Positions 8,380 through 17,486 of a DNA stretch of 57,126 nucleotides are shown in pieces (the first letter of the stretch is position 1; each line of letters starts with the position of its first letter). Position numbers and translations under genes: made by a program. A model generated the notes under the pieces. The model was not told where the DNA came from and did no database searches. It was given only the letters and a program-made list of their open reading frames with translations. The DNA comes from Thermoproteota archaeon (GTDB lineage: Archaea; Korarchaeota; Korarchaeia; Korarchaeales; Korarchaeaceae): contig JAOZFN010000002.1 of NCBI GenBank assembly GCA_027492205.1, positions 45,834 to 102,959 of the forward strand, written 5' to 3'.

Positions 8380-9558
8380 TTGAGAGGAAAGAGCCAACTC
8401 TTGCTCGCGGCGCTCCTAGTCGGGCTGGCACTCCTCGGAGTGCGGTGGGCTCAGCGCGAGGAGCCAGAGCCGTCGATCCCCTCGTGGAGCCCGCCGCCCT
8501 TCTGGCCTGAGCTGAACGCCAGCGAGCTCGCGAGGGTCGGAGGGGCCTGCCAGATCTGGGGCGCCCCTCCGGAGCAGTGCGGCTACGCCCTCGCGCCGGC
8601 CGACGTCGCGCTGGGGGTTCTGGCGCCTGCTGGCTACCGGGTACCGAAAGAGGGCCCGGGAGGCTTGAGGCTCCTGGGCGCCGCTGTGCTCTGCGCCAGA
8701 TCCCCAGAGGAAGCTGTGCGGGCTCTTGAGATGGCCAGGGATCGCGAGGATGTCATGCACACGATCTACTTCGAGTACACGATCGGCGGAAGGCCCGTCT
8801 CTGAGCACGTCTCGGCGAGCCCCCTCAGGGGAGGGCCGGACGCCGTGGTAGGGGTCTACAGGGGCTCCATGCACCCGGAGCAGGGCTACGACGGCACGAT
8901 CAGGGGCTGCCCCTACGCGGTGGTTAGGCGGTTCACGGGAGAGGTCGGCTGCGGGTACTCCGGCGAGGTCGCCGACCTCCTCCCGGCCGTGGCCCAGGTC
9001 CAGGTTGGCGACCTGGTCTACACCGTTCGGGCCTACCTGCCGGACGACCTGCTGGCGGAGTTCCTGGACCTCCTGGTGCCCGAGGAGGGATGCACAATCG
9101 AGGTCTTCAGGCCGGAGGTGATGGAGGTCTCGGGCGAGCCCATGGGGCCAGACGAGATCCCGAAGGTCATGGGAGAGAGCGTCAGGCTGCCCGCGTACCT
9201 GCCGGAGGGCCTCACGCTGAGGGGGGTGCTCGTGGAGTCTCTCGGCGGGAAGGAGAGGAGGACGATCCTGATAGTCTACGCGGACCACCCCTGCAGGTTC
9301 TACAACTTGCCGGCCCCCTGGCTGCCGGACGCTCCGAACCTGACGATCTGGATTGACAGGCTCCCGGAGGGACACGCCGCATTTCCGGCGAGCGTGAGAG
9401 AGATCGCACTGGGCAACGTGACCGTCTACGTCTGGCCTGAGGTACCCCTGAACCCGACCAGGGTCGAATTCTGGGTGGGCGACCTGTTCTACTCGGTGCA
9501 GGGGTACTACCCGCTCGAGGAGATCCTAAGGGTGGCCGCTTCGATAATAGGTGGGTAG
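8380..9558 (+). CDS. family B secreted protein, two DUF4367-like domains
   Basis: 392 residues, the intact reference copy of family B. An N-terminal hydrophobic anchor or signal (LLLAALLVGLALLGVRWA) is followed by two related domains. Domain 1 ends VGDLVYTVRAYLPDDLLAEF; domain 2 runs from LPAYLPEGLTLRGVLVE to VGDLFYSVQGYYPLEEILRV. The LP.YLPEG start and Y.V.GYYPLEEIL.VA.S end resemble DUF4367, found in secreted or anti-sigma-like proteins, by pattern only. A segment EQGYDGTIRGCPY is strictly conserved in the 5044 copy. The start is TTG 8380 after GGGTGAGGG. No enzyme motif is visible. Confidence 0.7.
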   Translation: MRGKSQLLLAALLVGLALLGVRWAQREEPEPSIPSWSPPPFWPELNASELARVGGACQIWGAPPEQCGYALAPADVALGVLAPAGYRVPKEGPGGLRLLGAAVLCARSPEEAVRALEMARDREDVMHTIYFEYTIGGRPVSEHVSASPLRGGPDAVVGVYRGSMHPEQGYDGTIRGCPYAVVRRFTGEVGCGYSGEVADLLPAVAQVQVGDLVYTVRAYLPDDLLAEFLDLLVPEEGCTIEVFRPEVMEVSGEPMGPDEIPKVMGESVRLPAYLPEGLTLRGVLVESLGGKERRTILIVYADHPCRFYNLPAPWLPDAPNLTIWIDRLPEGHAAFPASVREIALGNVTVYVWPEVPLNPTRVEFWVGDLFYSVQGYYPLEEILRVAASIIGG

Positions 9559-9659
9559 CGGGGGCCCTGGAGCCGGCAGGGAGTTGCCTTGTTCGACTCA
9601 CTCTCCAGCACCCTAGGTCGATGGAGAACGGAGGGATGTGATCGGGGAATTAAGAACTT
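9541..9659. repeat. conserved downstream region of family B genes, copy 2
   Basis: Matches 6341-6460 across the stop codon and into the non-coding flank. Here the 5' end of the membrane-protein gene at 9638 lies within the repeat (GATGGAGAAC, then GGGAATTAAG). Confidence 0.5.
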
Positions 9660-10396
9660 TTATTATCATGGTATTTCCTGTTGTGTTTTTTATTTTTATC
9701 TTATCCGCGACGTACGCTAGGAATAGGGGGTATCAAGTGAGTGAGGATGGGTTAAGCCTATTCCATCTAATCATGGCCGCATGGCTGGTCGCCATACCCA
9801 TTCCCTTACTGCTCTGGCTTAGAGTTGGGGTGAGAGGCCCCGCCCCCCTGGCGCTCCTCCTCTGCACCCACGTGGTAGCCGCGCCCCTCGCTGCCTCGGT
9901 CGCCCGCTCGAGGTCAATCCCGATAGGAGGGAGGGCTTTTTACACCTCCTTAACGCTGTGGCTGGCCACCCTGGCTGTCTCTCCCATCTACTGGGCCTAC
10001 AGGTACGGCTTCGGCGCCTGCCGACTCCCTCCGACAGTGTGCCCATCCTACGACCTGCTGCAGCCTATCGTTGCGGCGTCTTGGACGCTCTGGCTCCTCC
10101 TAGCCACCCACAGGGACCTCTACGGGAGGCCCCTGACCGCGGGAGTCTTGGCGGGCCCCGCGCTCTTCTCCGCCCTCGCGTCCCAGGGCCTCGTCGACTT
10201 CACCCTGGGCCGCGGGAACCTCGAGGCCGCCCTATTCTTCCTCATCTGGGGGGGAATCCCCGGCATGGCCTTCGGGCTCTCGGCTTCAATGCTCACGGGC
10301 ATCCTCGGGGAGGAGAGGAGGGGGATCGGGGCCCTGCTCGCGGCAGTCACTGTGGCGTGGGCCCTGGCACTTTACTGGGGCGCCCTGGCCGCCTGA
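9638..10396 (+). CDS. family D-like polytopic membrane protein
   Basis: 252 residues with about seven hydrophobic helices (MVFPVVFFIFILSATYA; LIMAAWLVAIPIPLLLWL; LWLATLAVSPIYWAYRYGF). It shares the YDLLQPI...LW and ALFSAL elements with the shorter proteins at 12666 and 14896 (LLQPIVCLIWLEALL; ALFSALSSP), so it is probably an extended relative. The first 200 bp are AT-rich and the rest GC-rich, suggesting a mosaic gene. GTG 9638 is the start. No transporter signature is recognised. Confidence 0.6.
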   Translation: MIGELRTFIIMVFPVVFFIFILSATYARNRGYQVSEDGLSLFHLIMAAWLVAIPIPLLLWLRVGVRGPAPLALLLCTHVVAAPLAASVARSRSIPIGGRAFYTSLTLWLATLAVSPIYWAYRYGFGACRLPPTVCPSYDLLQPIVAASWTLWLLLATHRDLYGRPLTAGVLAGPALFSALASQGLVDFTLGRGNLEAALFFLIWGGIPGMAFGLSASMLTGILGEERRGIGALLAAVTVAWALALYWGALAA

Positions 10397-10639
10397 CCCG
10401 TGGCCAGGCTAGGCTGAGCCTCCTCATGGACCGCGACTGGGGGCTCTACCGTCGCGAGCAGCATCGCCGACTCGGGACTTCTTCGCGCGCCGCATGGCTG
10501 GTCCCTATACCCATCACCTAACTTCTGACTTCCATAGCAACATCAGAAGTCGGCGGGCTGCTACGAGAGATGCTGGATATCCTGCTCTTGGCGTCCAGGA
10601 GGAGACAGTCTCTTGCCCCTCCTGGCTGGGGTGCGTGCC
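10397..10639. other. no gene; short duplicated remnant
   Basis: No credible gene. The only notable feature is GCATGGCTGGTCCCTATACC near 10492, which matches the family D-like gene around 9780 and encodes AAWLVPIPI, so it is a scrap of another copy. Confidence 0.4.
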
Positions 10640-10790
10640 TCACGCCTCAATGTGGTCTCCGATGAACCTGCCGTACCAGCGCTCGAACTCCTCCGGCGTG
10701 ACTATGTGGATCTCGAAGGGCGTGTAGTCTCCGATCTCCCTGGCTATCTCAACCCTCAGCCCTGGCCCTCAGGAAGTCGGCCCCCTCCAG
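10640..10790 (-). pseudogene. C-terminal fragment of an MNT-type nucleotidyltransferase
   Basis: The minus-strand frame ends IAREIGDYTPFEIHIVTPEE and RWYGRFIGDHIEA, then a stop. The FEIHIVTPEEF and RW....I elements are typical of the C-terminus of archaeal MNT nucleotidyltransferases, the partners of HEPN proteins. The catalytic GSxxxG and DxD region is absent, so only the 3' part survives. Confidence 0.4.
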
Positions 10791-10908
10791 TCCCAAGCTG
10801 ATCTACCTTCTGAGGCGCCTGGGCGATAAAAAAATCGTGGCGGTTCCGATACCTGGGGAGATCCTGGACTCGTGGGGCCCTCGCCATCCACGTACCAGAA
10901 TTAGGATT

Positions 10909-11369
10909 CTAGTCGATCAATAGGGTCAGACCATATCGCCAAGTGAGGAACAGGACTGGATAGGCGGGGAGGGCCCTGAGGTCCCAGGGCCTCCTTGACG
11001 AGGCGAGGAGGGCGCAGCCTAGGCCCCAGAGCAGGTTCAGGGCCAGGGCTAGGGAGACGTGGGGCAGCTCAACGAGCCGCACCGGCGGGCGAGGCAGGCC
11101 AGGAGGCCGAGCGGGGCCCCGGGCACGAGTGAGGCAGAGTATGTGTAGATGCCGAGGGTGAAGGCCGCCAGGGGCTCTCCCCTGAGGGGCCCGGAGAGGG
11201 AGGCCAGGGTGGCAACCACCAGTGGGACGTACAGCATGATGGAGAGATAGTAAACGGCCTCCAAGAAGGGGTCGCGCAACCTGAACTCGAGGGCCAGGCG
11301 GGCCGCGGTCAATAGAGCGGCGAGCGCCAGCCAGGTGTAGAAGGACCCGGGCTCGTCCCTCCAGGGCAC
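10909..11369 (-). pseudogene. family C membrane protein, frameshifted
   Basis: The N-terminal half from GTG 11369 (PWRDEPGSFYTWLALAALL; YVPLVVATLASLSGPLRGEPL) and the C-terminal half (LALALNLLWGLGCALLASS) are in different frames. The break is near 11080, just after ACLARRC. The sum matches the gene at 3751 along its whole length. TCTTATTGC lies about 27 nt before the GTG, as in the other copies. It is a recently broken copy or contains a base-call error. Confidence 0.6.
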
Positions 11370-11551
11370 GTCGGGAGGGGGGGCCGCCGGGCAATAAGAC
11401 GTCCCCGGGGGCTGGTTCCGCTCCAAACCGATGGAACGGATCGCGCCCCAATGAGTCGCCACAGGCTTGCCTCAACCGCCTGGTCTACCGATCGGAGAGG
11501 AGAGCCCAGGTCATTGAGACTCAGGAGGACGGAGAGCCGAGACGGGGGCCC

Positions 11552-12052
11552 CTAGTCCATCAGGCCGCCGAGGGAGAACCACCACGTGAGGAACAGGATG
11601 GCGTAGCCCACGAGGGCCCAAAGGTCGCCTGGGTCTCTCGACTTGGCCAGGAGGGCGCACCCCAGGCCCCAGATGGAGGAGACGGCAAGCATGACGATGT
11701 TGTAGGGCGGCCTGGCGCGCAGCCAGCTGAACGGGCTCAGGGAGAACGTGAGGAACCCGAGGATGAAGGCCGCCGCAGGCTCGCCCCTCAGGGGCCTCGA
11801 CAGGGAAGCCAGGGCGGCTACGAGGGGAGGGACGAACAGGAGGTTGGACAGCTCGTACGCGAGCCTGAGGGACTCGGGGACCGTGAAGAGGAGCCCGGGA
11901 GGGTGGTACTCCGGGTCGCCCGTCAGGGTCCAGGCGACTCCCATGGCGGTCCTGCACCTGGCGAGGAGGCTCGCCAGGGGAGGGGCGATGGCCATGAAGA
12001 GGAGCAGGGCGAGCCAGGTGTAGAGGAAGGCCGAGGTGTCTCTCCAGCCCAC
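11552..12052 (-). CDS. family C membrane protein
   Basis: 166 residues. It starts at GTG 12052 (GWRDTSAFLYTWLALLLF) and has the family landmarks LFVPPLVAALASLSRPLRG and SSIWGLGCALLAKSRDPGDL. A longer loop between helices 1 and 2 distinguishes it from the other copies. AGCTTATTACTTC lies about 28 nt upstream, fitting a leaderless start. It lies tandem with the frameshifted copy. The function is unknown. Confidence 0.6.
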   Translation of the reverse strand: MGWRDTSAFLYTWLALLLFMAIAPPLASLLARCRTAMGVAWTLTGDPEYHPPGLLFTVPESLRLAYELSNLLFVPPLVAALASLSRPLRGEPAAAFILGFLTFSLSPFSWLRARPPYNIVMLAVSSIWGLGCALLAKSRDPGDLWALVGYAILFLTWWFSLGGLMD

Positions 12053-12137
12053 GCGGATCTGAAAGCGGGCCGAAGTAATAAGCTTGACCGAAGTTCCTAA
12101 GTTTTTTCAGAAAAAGTGAGGAAGAAGGCGGCTGAGG

Positions 12138-12602
12138 TTACCCGTCGTGCCTTATGATGTCGGCCCAGCCGTTACCTCCCTCGTCGTAGTTGCCCAGCCA
12201 GACGACCTCCCCCTCAACCACCCAGCTCCAGTAGCCGTAAGTAGGATACTTGAAGGCCTTTGAGACCACTTCTTCAGCCTCCTCAAACAGAATCGCCTCA
12301 TGCCACCACCAAACCCGCTTGTCCACGTGGGCCTGCCCTATGACATCGACCCCGCCGTACCCCCACTTGTGGACCCTCCAGAGCCTCACGTGGTAGCGGT
12401 CGTAGTCGCTCGCGGGGTAGTCCTTATCCCTGCTATCCTGATGTGCCTCCCAGCCGTAGACGGGCTCGCAGACGTAGTTTGTGGCCTCAGGCCACGTGCA
12501 GGTCCTCCCGCAGTGCGAGCCCTCCATGGTGATCTGGCTCAGCCAGGTGAGGCCTTGGCCGCCCGCGCGTCTCGCGCGGGGGCGAGGGACACCGAGCTTC
12601 AC
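12138..12602 (-). pseudogene. family E gene, 5'-truncated
   Basis: From about 12551 the translation matches the second half of the 6663 gene nearly residue for residue (WPEATNYVCEPVYGWEA; YDRYHVRLWRVHKWGYGG; WWWHEAILFEEAEEVVSKA) and keeps the ending NYDEGGNGWADIIRHDG. The signal peptide and N-terminal 180 residues are missing, and the 50 bp before the match are unrelated low-complexity sequence. The near identity implies a recent duplication or conversion. Confidence 0.65.
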
Positions 12603-12665
12603 CTGGTTCGGCGAGCTACCGTGGTTGACTCGAGGACAGGTCTCAGCACAGGCTCGGCCTGGAGA

Positions 12666-13154
12666 TTAATCCCAGACCAACATGAACGTGAAAAGAGCCA
12701 CGGCGACTGCGACGAGGGCTGTCAACACATATCCAGCCTCCCTCCTTCCCTCTCCAAGGAGGCCTGACGCCACGGCGGCGCCGAGGCCCCAGGCCAGGGA
12801 GAGCGCGGCGACAATCCTGAACAGCGGGCTGCCGAGCACCCTGCGCAGGAACTCCGATATCCCCAGAACCGGGAGCAGGGGCAAGCCGGGGCCGAGGTAG
12901 GGGGAGGACAGCGCGGAGAACAGGGCGAGGGAACCGAGGGCGAAGGACAGGAGCGGCCTTCCCCTTAGCCACCCAGAGGATGCGGCCAAGAGGGCCTCGA
13001 GCCAGATCAAGCAGACAATCGGCTGGAGGAGCCTCCCCAGCCCCACGAGGAAGATCGGGCAGTCCCGCCAACCGCAGGCCAGGGCCCAGGCGAGTGGCGG
13101 TAGCAGAATCGTGAGCGCCCAGGCGGCCGGCTGGCGGCGGTTCACCTCACGCAC
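12666..13154 (-). CDS. family D membrane protein
   Basis: 162 residues with four to five hydrophobic helices. It begins QPAAWALTILLPPLAWALAC and includes LEALLAASSGWLRGRPLLSF, ALSLAWGLGAAVASGLLGEG and a C-terminal VLTALVAVAVALFTFML. It is clearly paralogous to 14896-15393, including the CGWRDC/CGLHDC pair near residue 27. The start is GTG 13154. No functional motif is seen. It precedes a truncated family E gene on the same strand. Confidence 0.6.
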   Translation of the reverse strand: MREVNRRQPAAWALTILLPPLAWALACGWRDCPIFLVGLGRLLQPIVCLIWLEALLAASSGWLRGRPLLSFALGSLALFSALSSPYLGPGLPLLPVLGISEFLRRVLGSPLFRIVAALSLAWGLGAAVASGLLGEGRREAGYVLTALVAVAVALFTFMLVWD

Positions 13155-13264
13155 CGCCTCTACTCACCTCAGAAGGCACTAAAGTGTTAGCCAAGAATCT
13201 CCACCCATCCAGCCTGAGTTTGATGCCGATTCCCCCCTAGGTCAGTCTTTGTGATCTCGAGAAC

Positions 13265-13370
13265 GACCTTCTCATGCCAAGCTGGAGGTCCCGAAGAGGC
13301 GAAGAGGGCGCAGCCGAGCCCTCAGAGCGTCGCCAGGGCCAGAGCGAGGGCTCTGGAGGCAACCCTGCCT
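13265..13370 (-). pseudogene. family C remnant
   Basis: The minus-strand reading VASRALALALATL, then after a stop GLGCALFASSGPPA, matches the family C segment LALALNLLWGLGCALLASS. No other part of the gene remains. Confidence 0.3.
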
Positions 13371-13532
13371 ACCATCCCGGCGAAACTATACCCGGTGGCT
13401 GATAAAGGGGCGCGGGAGGCTACGGGTCCTAAGTGTATATCCGGGTCGTCCGCGGCTACGGACGTAACCGACAGGTTCCGGGCGCAGCCCGCGCGACACG
13501 GGAGAACTACATGTTACCATCTCTCCCAACTA

Positions 13533-13542
13533 TTTATATATT
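13533..13542 (+). promoter_or_regulatory. TATA box for the AAA ATPase gene
   Basis: TTTATATATT is centred about 26 nt upstream of GTG 13564, so the transcript should be leaderless. A TACTTGATAGTCAAAGTATC stretch between them forms an imperfect inverted repeat (GATA..../TATC) that could bind a regulator. Confidence 0.55.
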
Positions 13543-13563
13543 ACTTGATAGTCAAAGTATCAA

Positions 13564-14775
13564 GTGCCGACAGATGTCCTGCCCCTCCTCAACCCCTGGT
13601 GGTTGGGTGAGGAGAGCCCCGTGCTCAGGGAGTGGAGGAGGAGGAGGATCAGGTGGAGGCCCGCCTGGCTCGATCGAATAAGCCTGGAGCCCTACTCCCT
13701 CAACATCCTGATCGGACCGAGGCTCGTGGGCAAGACGACCGGCATCCACCTGCTAATAGACGAGCTCCTGAGGCGAGTTAGGCCGGAGGCGATCCTCTAC
13801 CTCAACCTCGACCTGACCCCGGATCCAGACTCGCTGAGGGCCATGCTGGAGGAGTACCACTCCTTCAGGAGGGCCTCCGGCGTGAGGTCCAGCTACCTGT
13901 TCTTGGACGAGGTGACGAGCCTGAGGGGGTGGTGGAGGGTCATTAAGGGGTACGTGGACGCGGGCTTCTTCTCGAGGGACGTGCTGGTGCTGACCGGCTC
14001 CTCGTCGCTTAGGCTGAGGGGGGAGGCCGAGCTGTTCCCGGGCAGGATGGGCTCGGGCAGGGAGGTGGTGGCCTGGCCCCTCTCCTTTAGGGAGTTCCTC
14101 CGGGTCAGGGGCGTGGAGGTCATGACTACGGGGGACCTGGACAGGGACGTGGCCAGGCTCCTCCCCAAGTCTGGGGAGATAAGGGAGCTGTTCCTGGACT
14201 ATCTGGAGGTCGGCGGGTTCCCCCTCTCCGTGAACCGGGACCCCAGGGCGGTGGAGTACACGGTGAGGTCGCTAGAGGGAGAGATCCTCAGGGCCGGCCG
14301 GGACCCCCAGCTCGCCAGGGGGGTCATCTCCTCCATACTGAGGAAGGCCCCCTCCCCCGTGTCCTACGCCTCCATAGGCTCCGACCTCTCCGTGTCCCAC
14401 AGGACCGTCAGGGAGTACGTGGAGGTGCTGAGGGCCCTGATGGTCCTGGGCAGCGCGATGCTGAGGAGGGGCGGCAGGGTGGTGTGGCGGAAGGAGAGGA
14501 AGTTCTTCTTCCTGGATCCCTTCACGGCAGGGGCCATGTCCATATGGACCATGACCGACTTCCTGGAGGGGGCCCTGTACGAGTGGGTGGTCCAGGCCCA
14601 CCTCCTCAGGAGGTTCGGCGAGGTCTTCTACTACCGGAACTCGCACGAGGTCGACGCCCTCGCGGACGGCCTGAGGGTGGAGGTCAAGGCGGGGAAACCC
14701 CACAGGAGGTATCCGAGGGGCGTCAGGATCCTCGACGAGGAGAACATTCACCTGTTCCTGGCGGTCGTGGCGTGA
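13564..14775 (+). CDS. AAA-family ATPase with DUF4143 C-terminal domain
   Basis: 403 residues. Walker A is GPRLVGKTT near residue 52 and Walker B is SSYLFLDEV near residue 112, followed by a sensor-like LVLTGSSSLRL. The middle (LSFREFLRVRGVEV) and a winged-helix stretch (SYASIGSDLSVSHRTVREYV) are as in AAA_14 proteins. The C-terminal DUF4143 region ends FYYRNSHEVDALADGLRVEV, with the D..... EVK pattern of a restriction-endonuclease-like fold. Such ATPases are abundant and mobile in archaea, and their cellular role is not settled. The start is GTG with a leaderless promoter. The gene is complete and in normal codon use. Confidence 0.85.
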   Translation: MPTDVLPLLNPWWLGEESPVLREWRRRRIRWRPAWLDRISLEPYSLNILIGPRLVGKTTGIHLLIDELLRRVRPEAILYLNLDLTPDPDSLRAMLEEYHSFRRASGVRSSYLFLDEVTSLRGWWRVIKGYVDAGFFSRDVLVLTGSSSLRLRGEAELFPGRMGSGREVVAWPLSFREFLRVRGVEVMTTGDLDRDVARLLPKSGEIRELFLDYLEVGGFPLSVNRDPRAVEYTVRSLEGEILRAGRDPQLARGVISSILRKAPSPVSYASIGSDLSVSHRTVREYVEVLRALMVLGSAMLRRGGRVVWRKERKFFFLDPFTAGAMSIWTMTDFLEGALYEWVVQAHLLRRFGEVFYYRNSHEVDALADGLRVEVKAGKPHRRYPRGVRILDEENIHLFLAVVA

Positions 14776-14895
14776 CACCTCCCCGCGCCCCCGAGTCGTC
14801 GCGCGGTCGAGGTAGGAAACGGGCGGACTGAGGTCTCAGAGAATTCCCGCCAGCCACACGCGCCCCCGGGGGGAGTCGGCGCGCCCCAGGAGTCT

Positions 14896-15393
14896 TCACA
14901 GTGGGGTGATCAGGAAGATGAACAGGCCGGCGGCCAGGGCCGCCAGGGCAGTGATGACGTATCCCTGCTCCCTCCGCCCCCTCTCCATCCCGATCAGCCC
15001 GGATGCCACCGCGGCGCCGAACCCCCAGGCGACCGAGAGTACGGCCGGAGGGAGGAAGAGGCCGGCGAGGTATTCGAGGGGCCAGCGGCTCCCATATGCA
15101 AGGGCCTTGTGCAAGAACGTGGCCGAGGCTGGGGACATGAGGACGGAGTAGAGCGCCGAGGAGCCCAGCGCAAAGGCCAAGAGGGGCCGCCCCCTGAGCC
15201 AGCCCGAGGACGCTGCGAGGAGGGCCTCGAGCCATAGGAGGCCCAGTATGGGCTGAAAGAATCCGAGGACATCCTCGAAGAAGGTCGTGCAGTCGTGCAG
15301 GCCGCACGTAAGGGCCCAGGCCGCTGGGGGGAGGGCGATCGTCAGGGCCCAGGCCACGGGCAAGCGGCCTGCTGGTTGTCCCCTGTGAGCCAT
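14896..15393 (-). CDS. family D membrane protein
   Basis: 165 residues from ATG 15393, chosen because a TTTTTTTATGCC element lies about 25 nt upstream (leaderless). Landmarks shared with 12666-13154: PVAWALTIALPPAAWALTCG, LEALLAASSGWLRGRPLLAF and VAWGFGAAVASGLIG. Four or five transmembrane helices. The function is unknown. Confidence 0.6.
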   Translation of the reverse strand: MAHRGQPAGRLPVAWALTIALPPAAWALTCGLHDCTTFFEDVLGFFQPILGLLWLEALLAASSGWLRGRPLLAFALGSSALYSVLMSPASATFLHKALAYGSRWPLEYLAGLFLPPAVLSVAWGFGAAVASGLIGMERGRREQGYVITALAALAAGLFIFLITPL

Positions 15394-15548
15394 CTCGTCA
15401 CCACTCCAAGGCATAAAAAAAGCGTGGGGGGCTGGAGGTCAACGCTTGAGGTAATAAGACGGGTCTAGGGCTTCTAAACATCAGAAAAAGGTTAGGCGAG
15501 GGGGGCTCAGGCCGTTCGTCGTACCCTAATGGTGGCTCAGCAGCTCGC

Positions 15549-16754
15549 TCACTCCCCTGGCGGAGCCGTCGAGCCAAGCGCTATTATCTCGCGGGCAACT
15601 TCCAGGAGGTCCTTGATGGGGTAGTAGCCCTGGATCTCGTAGTGCAGCCCTCCGAACCAGAAGGTGACGCCGTTCGGTAGGTAGGCCCCCTCGGGCCAGA
15701 CGTAGACCTTTACCCCGTCGACCTCGACCGAGTACTGGAACCACTCCATGGCCGTGGCGTTGACCGGGAGGGTGTCAATCAGGACGGTCAGGTTTGGCGC
15801 TCGCGGGTCCCACGGGGCGGGGGGCGAGTAGGGGCCGCACTCGTGGTCGCAGTAGAACAGGGTGACCTCCCTCAGAGACTCGCCAGCCAGGGTGTCCTGC
15901 ACCGCCAACCTTAGCTCCAGGCCGTCTAACAGAACCTTCGGCAGGCTGAGGTTGAGGCCGAAGACGTCAGAGACCTCCTGAATCGGTATCACCCGCCCGC
16001 TCACCCTGCGGACCTCGGGCCTCACGTCCTCCGGCCTGCACCCGGACTCGGGTATCATGGACTCCGCCATCCTGACAAGCTCCCCCGTCGGCAGCAGGCC
16101 CCAGATCGTGTAGGTCAGGTTGCCCACCTCGAACGTGACCACGGCCGGCAGGGTCGTCCACCGGCGCGTCCAGTAGTCCACGCCCTCCCCCGGGGAGCCG
16201 ACCTTCATGGGGCACCCCCGAACCAGGGTCACGTTCCCCCTCCTGACGAGCCTCCCCCAGTCCATGCGCACGACCACGTCCGGCCCCGGGAGGAGCCTGG
16301 AGACCTTCCCGTGGACCGAGACGTTCTTGCCCTCGAGGGCGTACTCTAGGGCGATCAGCTCGGGGTCATCCAGCGCTCCCTGCCTCGCGCCCTCCATCCC
16401 GTAGTAGCAGGCGACGCCCAAGAACCTCAGGCCCTCCGGCACATATGTCGGGAGGACCCCTCCGTGCCTCCTCCAGGCCTCCAGTCCCATCTCGGTCGGT
16501 ATGAGGTCCCAGTAGTCCTCGTCGCGGGGACCCCAGATCGGGACTATAGATCCGGGCTCGATCGACGAGTTACCGCTCGGTGGAGTAACCTGAGCGGGCT
16601 GGAGCGGGGGCGCTGTAGACCTGGGCCCGATGGATGGGCTCTCGACCGGCGGAGCCGCATGCTGGTGCTGAAATCGAGGGTAGAGGAACACGAGCAAGAT
16701 TAGGGATGCAACTACGGCCATGAAGACCACAATTTTTCCGCGCATATCCCTCAT
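15549..16754 (-). CDS. family B secreted protein
   Basis: 401 residues from ATG 16754, which overlaps the stop of the preceding family A gene (ATGA). An N-terminal hydrophobic segment (KIVVFMAVVASLILLVFLYP) and a Pro/Ser-rich linker lead to two domains. Domain 1 runs from LPTYVPEGLRFLGVACY to VGNLTYTIWGLLPTGELV; domain 2 ends FGGLHYEIQGYYPIKDLLEV. It keeps the RGCP segment of the family. The sequence is diverged from the 8380 copy but intact. Likely anchored outside the membrane. The coupled A-B order repeats that at 4360/5044 and 19176/19850. Confidence 0.7.
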   Translation of the reverse strand: MRDMRGKIVVFMAVVASLILLVFLYPRFQHQHAAPPVESPSIGPRSTAPPLQPAQVTPPSGNSSIEPGSIVPIWGPRDEDYWDLIPTEMGLEAWRRHGGVLPTYVPEGLRFLGVACYYGMEGARQGALDDPELIALEYALEGKNVSVHGKVSRLLPGPDVVVRMDWGRLVRRGNVTLVRGCPMKVGSPGEGVDYWTRRWTTLPAVVTFEVGNLTYTIWGLLPTGELVRMAESMIPESGCRPEDVRPEVRRVSGRVIPIQEVSDVFGLNLSLPKVLLDGLELRLAVQDTLAGESLREVTLFYCDHECGPYSPPAPWDPRAPNLTVLIDTLPVNATAMEWFQYSVEVDGVKVYVWPEGAYLPNGVTFWFGGLHYEIQGYYPIKDLLEVAREIIALGSTAPPGE

Positions 16755-17433
16755 CCCCTCACGACGTAAAACTCCCAATTAGCTATTTTGTTGACTTTGT
16801 AGTAGTCAGAGCCGTCTACCGGATAGAAGGCGTCCCACCAGCCTCCGTACTCACCCTCGTAGTACCACAGGTCGTAGAAGTGGCCGCTCATGTCAGGATA
16901 GACCGCATTAGCGCTGGATTCAGAGTAAGAAAGGGCTTTTCCATTATCGTCATCCATGGCAACTCCGCTTGGCAAAGTGTGGACTAGGGAGCCGTCGAGG
17001 TAGAATTCCCATCTTCTCTCGTCTATATCAAAGGCGAGGGCAAATCTGTGAGATGTCGTGGATACCTCCCCTATAACAATGCAATTGTACGCACGACTCT
17101 CGTTTACCTTCACATAGTCTATGTAGGCCGTTGGAGAGTTTAAGTATCCGCATACTGGGTTATACCCCTTCCCCCATCCGAAGCCTATGAATCCAGAGCC
17201 ATCCTTTATGCCAAAGTAGCGCGCCGTGAACTCTCCAGAGGGGACGTAGGGGTTAGAAACTGATATATACCCGTTTACGCCTGTTCTGTGAAGCCGACTG
17301 GTGCAGAGGCTTGTAGCACAGTTTTTCCCACCAACATCAATCGGAGGACCAACAGCCGCAGATATGATAAAAATACCTGTTAAAGTTATAAGTAGTGTTG
17401 AAATAGGATCAATAACATCTTCTTGTAGGACAT
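16751..17433 (-). pseudogene. family A secreted protein, frameshift in the signal peptide
   Basis: A strong ribosome site GGAGGTGAT precedes ATG 17433 (SYKKMLLILF), but the frame stops after 15 codons. One extra T in the TTT run near 17386 restores STLLITLTGIFIISAAVGPP and then an uninterrupted mature domain to the stop at 16751. That domain has GFIGFGWGKGYNP, RFALAFDIDERRWEFYLDG and the C-terminal NWEFYVVRG shared with the 4360 gene. The coding sequence is AT-rich. With the correction the protein is about 227 residues, the normal family size. Confidence 0.6.
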
Positions 17434-17486
17434 TTTTATCACCTCCATAGCATCTCCGCCTTGGCTACAATAATCACGAAATGTTC

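Noticed and set aside
8416-9375. Minus-strand open frame of 319 codons
   Set aside because: Antisense of the intact family B gene. No signal peptide or motif.
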